Of a DNA stretch of 64,000 bases, positions 19,099-27,474 are shown one piece after another. How positions within the stretch are numbered: position 1 is the stretch's first letter; each line of letters starts with the position of its first letter. A model generated the notes under the pieces. That model ran no database searches and was not told the origin of the DNA. It saw nothing but the letters and a program-made list of their open reading frames with translations. Both the position numbers and the translations under genes were made by a program. Origin of the DNA: Thauera sp. 2A1 (GTDB taxonomy: Bacteria > Pseudomonadota > Gammaproteobacteria > Burkholderiales > Rhodocyclaceae); assembly GCF_009469595.2 (NCBI RefSeq), contig NZ_SSXV01000029.1, forward strand, positions 1-64,000, given 5' to 3'.

Positions 19099-19461
19099 TC
19101 AGGCGTCGCGATGTGGGCGCCGCATCACCGCTGGCAGCAGCACCAGCAGGCCGATCGCGTCCGCCAGCCAGTCCAGCGGGTCGCCGACACGGGTGGGTGT
19201 GAAGGTCTGGGCGACTTCCATCGCCGCGCCGTAGGCAAGCAGGCCGACAACCAACACGGCAGTGCGCTGCGGCCAGCCGGCCCGCCCCAGCAGCGCCAGG
19301 GCGGCGAACACCAGCGCGTGCTCGACCTTGTCCTGCCACGACACGATCTGCACGATGTCGGGCGCGGGGAGCAGGGCGAGCCAGAAGAAGAGCGGCAGGG
19401 CGATGGTGAAGAGGAGGCGTGCGGGGAACTTCAGCGAAGGGTGGGGCATCAGTGTTGGCAT
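19099..19461 (-). CDS. VanZ-like membrane protein
   Basis: About 120 residues with four predicted membrane helices (LLFTIALPLFFWLALLP, VEHALVFAALALLG, TAVLVVGLLAYGAAMEVAQ, LADAIGLLVLLPAV). The VanZ motif DKVEHALVF and the AMEVAQ...RVGDPLDWLADAIG segment are clear. Starts at 19488, 19461 and 19449 are all possible and none has a strong ribosome site. Role unknown beyond the family name. Confidence 0.8.
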   Translation of the reverse strand: MPTLMPHPSLKFPARLLFTIALPLFFWLALLPAPDIVQIVSWQDKVEHALVFAALALLGRAGWPQRTAVLVVGLLAYGAAMEVAQTFTPTRVGDPLDWLADAIGLLVLLPAVMRRPHRDA

Positions 19462-19503
19462 TGAAAATTGTCCGCGAGATTGTCGCATTGGTCCGATGTG
19501 CGT

Positions 19504-19589
19504 GTAGGAGCGGGCTTGACCGCGATCTCGGGAGTCGGTCAGGGGCGCGGGTCAGGGGCGCCTGTCGCGGTCAAGCCTGCTCCCACAGG
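19504..19589. repeat. REP-like inverted repeat, copy 1
   Basis: GTAGGAGCGGGCTTGACCGC at 19504-19523 pairs with the near-perfect complement GCGGTCAAGCCTGCTCCCAC near 19567-19586. The spacer has an internal tandem repeat of GGTCAGGGGCGCG. The same sequence forms copy 2 at 42119-42178. Such palindromes are the REP elements common in Pseudomonas and related genera, usually spread by REP-associated transposases. Confidence 0.85.
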
Positions 19590-19634
19590 ATCTCTCGACG
19601 CGATGAGGGCTGAGGATCATTCCGGAGTGAAACC

Positions 19635-20774
19635 ATGAAACGCCTCGCTGCACGCGCCTTGCTTGCCACCTTCTGCATCGCGGTCTTTGCGCCGGGGATC
19701 GCCGCTGCGGCCGGCATGCAGGTGAAGACCGAGACCGGCACCGTCGTGCTGACCGAGGTCGCGCGCGGTCTGGAGAACCCCTGGTCGCTCGCCTTCCTGC
19801 CCGATGGCCGTATGCTGGTCACCGAACGGCCGGGGCGCATGCGCCTGGTGTCGCCGTCCGGGGCGTTGTCTGCGCCGCTCGCCGGCCTGCCGGCGGTGCA
19901 TGCCAGCGGCCAGGGCGGTTTGCTGGACGTGGTGCTGAGCCCGGGCTTCGCGACCGATCGCCTGATCTACTTCAGCTTCGCCCAGCCCACTGCCGGTGGT
20001 GCGCGCACCGCGGTCGCGCGTGCGCTGCTGGACGCGGATGCGCTGCGGCTGCAGGACCTGCGGGTGATCTTCGCGCAGAAGGACGACCCGCCCGGCAGCC
20101 ACCATTTCGGCTCGCGTCTGGTGTTCGGGCGCGACGGCACGCTCTTCGTGACGCTGGGCGAGCGCTTCAATCATCGGGACCGTGCGCAGGATCTGGACAG
20201 CCACCTGGGGAAGGTGGTGCGCATCAATCCGGACGGCAGCGTGCCGGCGGACAATCCTTTCGTCGGCCGGGCGGGAGCCTTGCCCGAAATCTGGAGCTAC
20301 GGCCATCGCAACGTGCAGGGCGCGGCGCTGCATCCCCAGACCGGCGCGCTGTGGGCGCACGAGCATGGGCCGCAGGGCGGTGACGAACTCAACATCCTGC
20401 TCGCCGGGCGCAACTACGGCTGGCCGCAGATCACCTTCGGGCGCGAGTACGTCACCGGCTTCAGGATCGGTGAAGGCACCGAGCGCGCCGACGTGCAGCC
20501 TCCGCTGAAGCAATGGACGCCGTCGATCGCGCCGTCGGGCATGGCCTTCTACACCGCCGACGTGTTCCCGCGCTGGAAGGGCAATCTCTTCATCGGTGCG
20601 CTGAAGTACCGCATGCTGGTGCGCCTGGTGCTGGACGGCGACAACGTGACGCACGAGGAGCGCCTGCTCGCCGACCAGGGCATGCGCATCCGCGACGTGC
20701 GTCAGGGCCCGGACGGACGGCTGTGGCTGCTGGACGACAGCAACGGGCGCATCCTGCGGCTGGACCCGCGCTAG
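19635..20774 (+). CDS. Periplasmic PQQ-dependent sugar dehydrogenase (YliI/Asd family)
   Basis: 379 residues with a cleavable signal (residues 1-~25, ending AAAAG). It is a six-bladed propeller of the soluble aldose dehydrogenase type: ENPWSLAFLPDGRMLVTERPG begins blade one, and GGLLDVVLSPGF, SHHFGSRLVF, EIWSYGHRNVQG, HEHGPQGGDELN and GRNYGWP follow. The conserved His, Arg and Asn positions for PQQ binding are present. Oxidises aldose sugars to lactones. It stands alone between VanZ and a convergent HDOD gene. Confidence 0.9.
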   Translation: MKRLAARALLATFCIAVFAPGIAAAAGMQVKTETGTVVLTEVARGLENPWSLAFLPDGRMLVTERPGRMRLVSPSGALSAPLAGLPAVHASGQGGLLDVVLSPGFATDRLIYFSFAQPTAGGARTAVARALLDADALRLQDLRVIFAQKDDPPGSHHFGSRLVFGRDGTLFVTLGERFNHRDRAQDLDSHLGKVVRINPDGSVPADNPFVGRAGALPEIWSYGHRNVQGAALHPQTGALWAHEHGPQGGDELNILLAGRNYGWPQITFGREYVTGFRIGEGTERADVQPPLKQWTPSIAPSGMAFYTADVFPRWKGNLFIGALKYRMLVRLVLDGDNVTHEERLLADQGMRIRDVRQGPDGRLWLLDDSNGRILRLDPR

Positions 20775-20788
20775 AGATCACCTGGACA

Positions 20789-22444
20789 TCAGGCAGCCTG
20801 CTTGATCGCCAGTAGGGCCTGGTTGCGCAGCGTGCGCAGCAGGGCCAGCTCGGCTTCGGCGATGACGATGTCGCCGGCGTGGTCCTTGTCGGCGTAGATG
20901 AGTGCCACCGGCTTGTTCTTGAGGGTCAGCGGAAACAGCACGAAAGTCTGCGAGCTCAGCGCCTTGCGATACCAGGCCGGGATGCGGCTGGCGATCTGCG
21001 GGTCGTCCACGTCGCTGATCAGGATGTCCACGCCCTTCGCCGTGGCGACGTTGAACACGTTGTCCGGCTGCGTCGCGAGGCTGAAGCGCACGCTGCGGAT
21101 CAGCAGGTCGACGTCCGGCCCGAAGCCGAAGCGACCTGCCATCGAGTTGTTGCGGGCGTCGCGGATGCACAGCAGCACATGCTTGAAGCCCATCGCGCGG
21201 TAGATGGTCTCCAGGATGATGCGCAGCACGTCGTTGAGTTTCAGCCCCTCGAGCAGCGCATTGGTGATGTCCTGGATGCCGGCAGTCAGCACCGACTGCG
21301 GGTCCGGCTTCGGGGAGGGCGCAGCACCGTCAGCGATCGCGCCGGCGGGCAGGGCTCGTTCCTCGAGCTGGCCAGGCACCGGCGCTTCCCCGGCGGGCGC
21401 TGCCCCAGCCTCCGCAGCATTGAGGAAACGATGCAACTGCCGCCCGATGCGGGTGGCGGGCAGATGGATCTGGATGATCCCGGCGATGTCGGTCAGTTCG
21501 TCGATCGCCGTGTCGAGCACTTCTTCCAGGGCGTTCTCGGCCATCGGCACGGCGTCGGTGAAGCGGCTGGCGATGTGGCGGATCTCGCGGTCGCGCTCGG
21601 CCGGGGCCAGGCCGGCGACGGCATCGCACAGTTCGTTGGCGCAGGCCGACAGCGCCCGCAGCCGCCCCTCCTGGGTATCGATGCGCCGCACCGGCCCTTC
21701 GGCGAGCTTGCGCATGCTGCTGACGATGACAGGCGGAAAGCCCCAGGCCTGCGCCAGCCCGGTGCCGAGATCCTCGAAGCTCAGGCCAAGCACCTGCAGC
21801 GCCGCCACATCCTCGCTGCAACTGCTCTGCCTCGCGACGCGGCGGATGTCCTCGCTTTCCTCGGCAAAGTAGTATTGCGACACCAGCCGGCCGAGGTTGT
21901 GGAACACCGCGCAGATGTAGGCCTGTTCCAGTTCGCGCAGGCGCATGCGCGCCGCAATCTCGCGCGCCAGCAGGCCGGCCAGGCAGGCGCGCAGGAATTC
22001 CTCCTTCAGTTGCGCCGCATTGGCCTTGTCCTGCAGGTGCTCGAACAGCAGCACGGTGATGGCGATGTTCCGCACCGCGTCGAAGCCGAGGACGATCACT
22101 GCGCGCGAGACCGTGCTGATGCTGCCGCCACCGGGGCGATAGTGCACCGAATTGACGACTCTCAGCAGCTTGTTGGTGAGTGAGAAGTCGCGCAGGATCA
22201 GCTCGGAGAGCTTGCTCACGCTCTCCGATTCGCTCGCGGTGATGCGGTTGATGGCGACCACCGAGGACGACAGCGCCGGGAAATCACCACGGTGGCGCAT
22301 GCGCCGCAGCATGAATTCGAGCGCTTCCTGGCGTGGCTCGGTACGCTGCTCGCCCTCATGCGACAAGGACTCGCTGCCGGCGTCGGAGACCTGCGGCGGG
22401 AGACTGGATCCGGATTGCGATGCGTCAGAGCCTGGCTGCGTCAT
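20789..22444 (-). CDS. HDOD-domain signalling protein with C-terminal GAF domain
   Basis: 551 residues. The HDOD domain (residues ~45-265) starts at FMLRRMRHRGDFPALSSSV and contains SKLSELILRDFSLTNKLLRVVNS and VFHNLGRLVSQYYFAEE. A Pro/Ala-rich linker leads to a GAF-like domain (~400-545, GFKHVLLCIRDARNN to VALIYADKDHAGDI). Such proteins take part in intracellular signalling, often with cyclic di-GMP; no catalytic HD pair is visible. Start 22444 has no clear ribosome site. Confidence 0.88.
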   Translation of the reverse strand: MTQPGSDASQSGSSLPPQVSDAGSESLSHEGEQRTEPRQEALEFMLRRMRHRGDFPALSSSVVAINRITASESESVSKLSELILRDFSLTNKLLRVVNSVHYRPGGGSISTVSRAVIVLGFDAVRNIAITVLLFEHLQDKANAAQLKEEFLRACLAGLLAREIAARMRLRELEQAYICAVFHNLGRLVSQYYFAEESEDIRRVARQSSCSEDVAALQVLGLSFEDLGTGLAQAWGFPPVIVSSMRKLAEGPVRRIDTQEGRLRALSACANELCDAVAGLAPAERDREIRHIASRFTDAVPMAENALEEVLDTAIDELTDIAGIIQIHLPATRIGRQLHRFLNAAEAGAAPAGEAPVPGQLEERALPAGAIADGAAPSPKPDPQSVLTAGIQDITNALLEGLKLNDVLRIILETIYRAMGFKHVLLCIRDARNNSMAGRFGFGPDVDLLIRSVRFSLATQPDNVFNVATAKGVDILISDVDDPQIASRIPAWYRKALSSQTFVLFPLTLKNKPVALIYADKDHAGDIVIAEAELALLRTLRNQALLAIKQAA

Positions 22445-22643
22445 GGGAGGAAAGCGAGGTCGGGATTCTGTCGCCCGGAGCGAACTGGCGCGTGGTGCAC
22501 GCAACCGTCTTGCAGGGAGCGTCGGCGGGTGGCCCGATTATGGCACACGCACGATCGTCGCTGCGTCGGCAGCATGCCAGCGACCCGATGCTGTCATGCA
22601 GGCGTGGCATCATCGCCGGATTTGCACAAGGCGGCGGCGACCG

Positions 22644-23012
22644 ATGGAAAGTCCCTACAAAGGCAAGACCGGCCTGCGCCGGATCTGGAACGCATTCCAC
22701 TATTCGCTGGACGGCCTGCGCGCCGCATGGCGGCACGAGGACGCGTTTCGCCAGGAGCTCTGGCTGGCGTTGATCCTGGTGCCCGCAGCCCTATGGCTTG
22801 GGGAGTCCGGAGTGGCGAAGGCGGTGCTGGTCGGCAGCCTGGCGCTGGTACTGCTGGCGGAACTGCTCAATTCTGCGATCGAAGCGACGGTCGACCGCAT
22901 CTCGCTCGAGAATCACAATCTGGCCAAGCGGGCGAAGGACATCGGCAGCGCGGCGGTGCTGTTGAGCCTGTGCAACGTGGTGCTGGTGTGGGGGCTGGTG
23001 CTGTTCGGCTGA
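22644..23012 (+). CDS. dgkA: Diacylglycerol kinase, integral membrane
   Basis: 122 residues, the same length as E. coli DgkA. An amphipathic N-terminus (KGKTGLRRIWNAFHYSLDGLR) precedes three membrane helices. The catalytic and metal-binding Glu residues occur in RHEDAFRQELW and LLAELLNSAIEATVDR. It phosphorylates diacylglycerol in the inner membrane, recycling it from membrane-derived oligosaccharide synthesis. Confidence 0.95.
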   Translation: MESPYKGKTGLRRIWNAFHYSLDGLRAAWRHEDAFRQELWLALILVPAALWLGESGVAKAVLVGSLALVLLAELLNSAIEATVDRISLENHNLAKRAKDIGSAAVLLSLCNVVLVWGLVLFG

Positions 23013-23027
23013 GGATAGCGGGCGGCC

Positions 23028-23606
23028 TCAGGCCGACGTGGGACCCCAGGTGCGGACGGCGCCGGTGTCGACGTGCACGAAGTCGGATTCCGGGTAATAA
23101 CCCACGCCGCCCAGGCCCAGATCGATGGCGGCATCACGCAGGCGGTGCGTCGGTACGCCGGGAAGGCGGATGTCGATGGCGCGGCCGTCCATGTGCAGGC
23201 TGCGCTTGGCGACGCCACCGCCGCCGGTCTTGCGCAACATTTCGTTGGTGCCGGGTGACCGATAGGCGGAAATGATCTCGAAGGTTCCGCCGCCAAGGTT
23301 TATCCTCAGCGCATGCAGGATGTCGAACAACTGCGGATCCATCGCCTGCGCCTCGCCGGTGCGGAAGTCGCGCAGCAGCCAGTTCATGCGCTGCAGGGCG
23401 GGTGGGAGGTAATTGCGGCCGTCGTGGTAAACGACCTCGAGCCGCTCGTCCGTGTGTGTGTGGCGGAACGAAAGCTGGCGTCCATCGGCGATGATCGCGG
23501 GCAACTGCGCGGCGCGCGCCGTCATCATGGGCAAGCCGATGGGCGCGGCGAAGACACCCTTCAGCAAGAGCCGCCGCAGATTCTTCGCGGGAGAGGAATG
23601 ACGCAT
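23028..23606 (-). CDS. mepK: YcbK/MepK-like murein endopeptidase (DUF882, M15 fold)
   Basis: 192 residues. The N-terminus NLRRLLLKG followed by a hydrophobic stretch resembles a twin-arginine signal, as in E. coli YcbK. The metal site is SLHMDGRAIDI and FVHVDTG; the ISAYRSPGTNEMLR and GVGYYP motifs are diagnostic. It cleaves peptide cross-links in peptidoglycan. It is divergent from the L,D-transpeptidase gene with a gap of about 40 bases. Confidence 0.88.
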   Translation of the reverse strand: MRHSSPAKNLRRLLLKGVFAAPIGLPMMTARAAQLPAIIADGRQLSFRHTHTDERLEVVYHDGRNYLPPALQRMNWLLRDFRTGEAQAMDPQLFDILHALRINLGGGTFEIISAYRSPGTNEMLRKTGGGGVAKRSLHMDGRAIDIRLPGVPTHRLRDAAIDLGLGGVGYYPESDFVHVDTGAVRTWGPTSA

Positions 23607-23646
23607 GGAAAACTCGCTGTCCGAACAAGCACTTGACGAAGGCCGA

Positions 23647-25284
23647 ATGCTAAACGATGTTGCGATCGGTTTGCGCAAAAATTTTCACGTCCTGCGCCGC
23701 ATCGTGCTCTGCGGGCTGGCGCTCGCGGGCCTGGCGGGGCAAGCCTGGGCGCAAGGTGACAACGGGGTCGTCCTCCCTCCCCTCGAGCAGTCGATCGCGC
23801 GCGAGCTGAGCGCGCGTCCCGCATCGAGGGAGTGGGACGTGGTACGCACGACCTACGAGCGGCGTGGTTTCGCGCCGATCTGGGGGGACGCGGGGCGCAG
23901 GTCGGCGCTGATCGCCGTTGTCGAGGAGAGCCGGGCGGACGGCCTGGAGCCGGCCGATTACGGCATTGCGCAACTGCGCGCGAGCGCGCCGGCACGCCCG
24001 GCTGATGAAGATCCGTCGGTCGTGGCGGCGCGCGACGTGTTGTTTACCGGATCGCTGGCGAAGCTGGTCCGCCACCTTCGCTACGGCAAGGTCGATCCGC
24101 GCAGCCTGCATTCGATGTGGAATTTTTCGCCGCTGCCCGACGCCGGAACGCTAGCGGCGCAGTTGCAGGACGTGCTCGACGGTGAATCATTGCCGGCGGC
24201 GGTCGCCGCACAGGCGCCGCAGGTCGATGCATACCGCAACCTGCGCGTGGCGCTCGCACGCTTCCGCGAGCTCGAGCGCGCCGGCGGCTGGACGCGCATT
24301 GCGGCGGGGCCGAGCTTGAGTGCGGGCGATCGGGGACCGCGGGTCGCTGCGTTGCGGGCGCGGCTGCTCGCCAGCGGCGATCTGGCGGCATCCGGTGGCG
24401 CGAGTGGCGATCGCTTCGACGACGCGCTGGTGAGCGCAGTCAAGCGCTTCCAGGCAGGCCACGGGCTCGATGCGGATGGGGCGGTGGGCATGGCGACGCT
24501 GGAAGCGCTCAACGTGCCGGTGACGGAGCGCATCTCGCGGATTCGCGCCAACCTCGAGCGCTGGCGCTGGGTCGCGGCCGATATCGATCCCGACCTGCTG
24601 CTGGTCGATGTCGCCGGTTTTCGTGCCGAGCTGCGCCTCGCCAATCAGCGGGTGTGGTCCACCCGCGTGGTGGTGGGGCGGCCGTCGCGCGAGACGCCCT
24701 CCTTGCTGGACAGCGTGCAGCATCTGGTGCTTAACCCGAAGTGGGTCGTGCCGCCCACCATCCTGCGCGAGGATGTGATTCCCGGCATGCGGCGCAACCC
24801 GGGTTACCTGAATTCCCATCGATTGCGACTGGTGGATCGGTCCGGGCGCACGGTCGACGCGTCGGCCGTCGACTGGGCCGGGCAGGGCGGCAGCTTCCCC
24901 TATCAGGTGGTGCAATCCTCCGGGGCGGATGGCTCGCTGGGGCAGATCAAGTTTGCGCTCGGCAATCGCTATTCGATCTACCTGCACGATACGCCGTCAC
25001 GCGCGCTGTTCAATCGTGCCTCGCGCGCTTACAGCTCGGGCTGCGTCCGTGTGCAGAATCCGCTGGAGCTGGCCGTGCTGCTGCTCGACGACCCGACGCA
25101 GTGGAGCCCAGAGGCTCTGAAAGCGGCCATCGCCACCGGCAAGACGCGCACCGTGCCGGTGAATCGCGACATCACGGTCATGCTGCTCTATTACACGGCC
25201 GATGCGGACGCATCCGGCACAGTGCATTTCCGCAAGGACATCTACGATCGTGATGCACGGCTGCTGTCCGCGCTGTCATCGTAG
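23647..25284 (+). CDS. L,D-transpeptidase of the YcbB/LdtD type
   Basis: 545 residues from ATG 23647, chosen because GAAGG lies just before it; ATG 23605 would overlap the start of the divergent gene. There is a signal segment (VLCGLALAGLAGQAWAQ). A peptidoglycan-binding domain (KRFQAGHGLDADGAVGMATLEALN) precedes the YkuD catalytic domain. The catalytic Cys lies in YSSGCVRVQNP, with the His in IYLHDTPSR. It forms 3-3 cross-links between peptidoglycan stems. A long YcbB-specific N-terminal scaffold is present. Confidence 0.9.
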   Translation: MLNDVAIGLRKNFHVLRRIVLCGLALAGLAGQAWAQGDNGVVLPPLEQSIARELSARPASREWDVVRTTYERRGFAPIWGDAGRRSALIAVVEESRADGLEPADYGIAQLRASAPARPADEDPSVVAARDVLFTGSLAKLVRHLRYGKVDPRSLHSMWNFSPLPDAGTLAAQLQDVLDGESLPAAVAAQAPQVDAYRNLRVALARFRELERAGGWTRIAAGPSLSAGDRGPRVAALRARLLASGDLAASGGASGDRFDDALVSAVKRFQAGHGLDADGAVGMATLEALNVPVTERISRIRANLERWRWVAADIDPDLLLVDVAGFRAELRLANQRVWSTRVVVGRPSRETPSLLDSVQHLVLNPKWVVPPTILREDVIPGMRRNPGYLNSHRLRLVDRSGRTVDASAVDWAGQGGSFPYQVVQSSGADGSLGQIKFALGNRYSIYLHDTPSRALFNRASRAYSSGCVRVQNPLELAVLLLDDPTQWSPEALKAAIATGKTRTVPVNRDITVMLLYYTADADASGTVHFRKDIYDRDARLLSALSS

Positions 25285-25336
25285 CGACGCAGGAGCGTAA
25301 CGGCAGCGTCGCAATCGCCGCCTAAGCTGCGGCGAC

Positions 25337-26569
25337 ATGAAGACGCTCGATTTCATCACCGAGGATCTCTGCCTCGAGCCGCGGCTGCGCATTGCGCTCG
25401 TCACCGAGACCTATCCGCCCGAGGTCAACGGTGTGGCGATGACCTTGCAGCGCATGGTCGATGGGCTCATCCACCGCGGCCATCGCGTGCAACTGATCCG
25501 CCCCCGGCAGGCGCGCAGCGAGGTCGCCCATTGCGGCGGCGACTACGAGGAGATGCTGTCGCGCGGCATGAAGCTGCCGCGCTACGACGGTCTTCGTTTC
25601 GGCCTGCCGGCGAAGGCCGCTCTGGTGCGGGCGTGGAGCCGGCAGCGGCCGGATCTGGTGCATGTGGCCACCGAAGGGCCGCTCGGCTGGACGGCGATTT
25701 CGGCGGCGAGGAAGCTGCGCTTGCCGGTGACTTCCGATTTCCACACCAATTTCGATCATTACAGCGAGCATTACGGCGTGGGCTGGCTGCGGCAGCCGGT
25801 GGCGGCCTATCTGCGTCGCTTCCACAACCGCACCGAAACCACGTTCGTGCCGACCGCTGAGATGGCCCGCATCCTGCGAAGCCAGGGCTACGAGCGCGTC
25901 GAGGTGGTGTCGCGCGGCGTTGATACGAGCCTGTTTTCGCCCACGCGCCGCAGCGACGTGCTGCGCGCGCAGTGGGGCGCGTCGCCCGACGATGTGGTGC
26001 TGATCAGCGTCGGCCGCGTGGCGCCGGAGAAGAACCTGCCGCTGGTGTTGCGCACCTATGCTGCAGTACGCGACGCCTGCCCTGAAGCGCGACTGGTGAT
26101 CGTCGGCGATGGGCCGATGCGCGAGGCAGTGGCGAACGAATGTCCCGAGGCGAAGCTGTGCGGCATGCGCATCGGCGAGGATCTTGCAGCTCATTACGCC
26201 TCCGCCGACCTGTTCCTGTTTCCCAGCCTCACCGAAACGTTCGGCAACGTGATGCTCGAGGCGATGGCGAGCGGCTTGTGCGCGGTGGCCTTCGATTATG
26301 CGGCGGCGGCCGAGGTGGCACGTGACATGGACAACGGCCTGTGTGCGTCGGGTCGCGACGAGGCCGCGTTCATCGACCGAGCGGTCCGTGCCGCGTGCGA
26401 TGGCGCGCTGCGCCGCCGGCTCGCGGAGCGGGCGCGCGCGAGCGCCGAGCACTTCGACTGGGAGCGGGTGAACGACCAGTTCGCGGCCTCGCTGCTGCGC
26501 GCCTGGCAGGGCGCGCACCCCGCAGCGGGCGAGGCGGGCGCAGATCGACTACTGGGTGCGGAGCGCTGA
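25337..26569 (+). CDS. GT4-family glycosyltransferase
   Basis: 410 residues. GT-B fold: RIALVTETYPPEVNGVAMTL opens the N-terminal acceptor domain, and the C-terminal nucleotide-sugar domain carries ISVGRVAPEKNLPLVL and the EX7E motif in FPSLTETFGNVMLEAMASG. The closest families act on glycolipids (MgtA/PimB-like), so a lipid acceptor is likely but unproven. It overlaps the next gene by one base, which suggests joint function in envelope lipid metabolism. Confidence 0.88.
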   Translation: MKTLDFITEDLCLEPRLRIALVTETYPPEVNGVAMTLQRMVDGLIHRGHRVQLIRPRQARSEVAHCGGDYEEMLSRGMKLPRYDGLRFGLPAKAALVRAWSRQRPDLVHVATEGPLGWTAISAARKLRLPVTSDFHTNFDHYSEHYGVGWLRQPVAAYLRRFHNRTETTFVPTAEMARILRSQGYERVEVVSRGVDTSLFSPTRRSDVLRAQWGASPDDVVLISVGRVAPEKNLPLVLRTYAAVRDACPEARLVIVGDGPMREAVANECPEAKLCGMRIGEDLAAHYASADLFLFPSLTETFGNVMLEAMASGLCAVAFDYAAAAEVARDMDNGLCASGRDEAAFIDRAVRAACDGALRRRLAERARASAEHFDWERVNDQFAASLLRAWQGAHPAAGEAGADRLLGAER

Positions 26570-27360
26570 TGCAGCAGGTCCGCGCCGTGTTCATCTCCGA
26601 CGTGCATCTGGGCACGCGCGCCTGCCAGGCCGACCGCCTGCTCGATTTCCTGAAGGAATACGAGTCCGAGTACCTCTACATGCTGGGCGACATCGTGGAC
26701 TTCTGGGCAATGAGCCGCGGCATCCAGTGGGCGGCGTCACACAATACGGTGGTACAGAAGGTGCTTCGCCGGGCGCGCCGCGGCGACAAGGTGTTCTTCA
26801 TCCCGGGCAATCATGATGAGGCTCTGCGCGAATATGCGGGGATCGCCTTCGGCGACATCCGTGTGGAGAGCGAGTGGGTGCACCAGGGCATCGATGGCCG
26901 GCGTTACTGGTTGATCCACGGCGACGAGTACGATCAGGTGACCCGCCATCATCGCTGGGTGGCCGTGCTCGGCGACGTCGCCTACAACGGGCTGGTCCGC
27001 ATGAACCACGTCCTGTCACGGGTGCGGCGCGCGCTGCACATCTCAGGTTACTGGTCGCTTGCGGGCTACGCCAAGCAGAAGGTCAAGCGTGCGGTCGGCT
27101 TCATCTTCGACTTCGAGGATGCGGTGGCGCGTGCCACCCAGCAGCGCAGTCTGGACGGCGTGATCTGCGGCCATATCCACTGGGCCTCCGATCGCCAGAT
27201 CGGCGCGATCCGCTACCTGAACTGCGGCGACTGGGTCGATACCTGCAGCGCGATCGTCGAGCATTACGATGGCCGGATCGAGGTGGTGAATTGGGGTGTG
27301 CTGGCCGGTGCGGCGGATCGCGACAAGGAGGCGATGGACACGCCCACACTCGTCGCCTAA
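26569..27360 (+). CDS. LpxH-like metallophosphoesterase (UDP-2,3-diacylglucosamine diphosphatase family)
   Basis: 263 residues. All five metallophosphoesterase motifs are visible: SDVHLG (Asp11, His13), GDIVDFW, GNHDE, HGDEYD and CGHIHWA. The family includes LpxH, but this longer version, coupled to a glycosyltransferase, resembles UDP-diacylglucosamine hydrolase-like paralogues seen next to GT4 enzymes. Coupled translation (TGATG) with the transferase. Confidence 0.87.
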   Translation: MQQVRAVFISDVHLGTRACQADRLLDFLKEYESEYLYMLGDIVDFWAMSRGIQWAASHNTVVQKVLRRARRGDKVFFIPGNHDEALREYAGIAFGDIRVESEWVHQGIDGRRYWLIHGDEYDQVTRHHRWVAVLGDVAYNGLVRMNHVLSRVRRALHISGYWSLAGYAKQKVKRAVGFIFDFEDAVARATQQRSLDGVICGHIHWASDRQIGAIRYLNCGDWVDTCSAIVEHYDGRIEVVNWGVLAGAADRDKEAMDTPTLVA

Positions 27361-27474
27361 GATTCGCGGCCCGCGCCGGCGTACCGCGCCAGCGCGTGAC
27401 GAAGATACGAAAAACGAATGTCGCCCGACCGTCGCGATCCGATGCGTCCGGAACCGGGTGAGGAGACAAACAAC

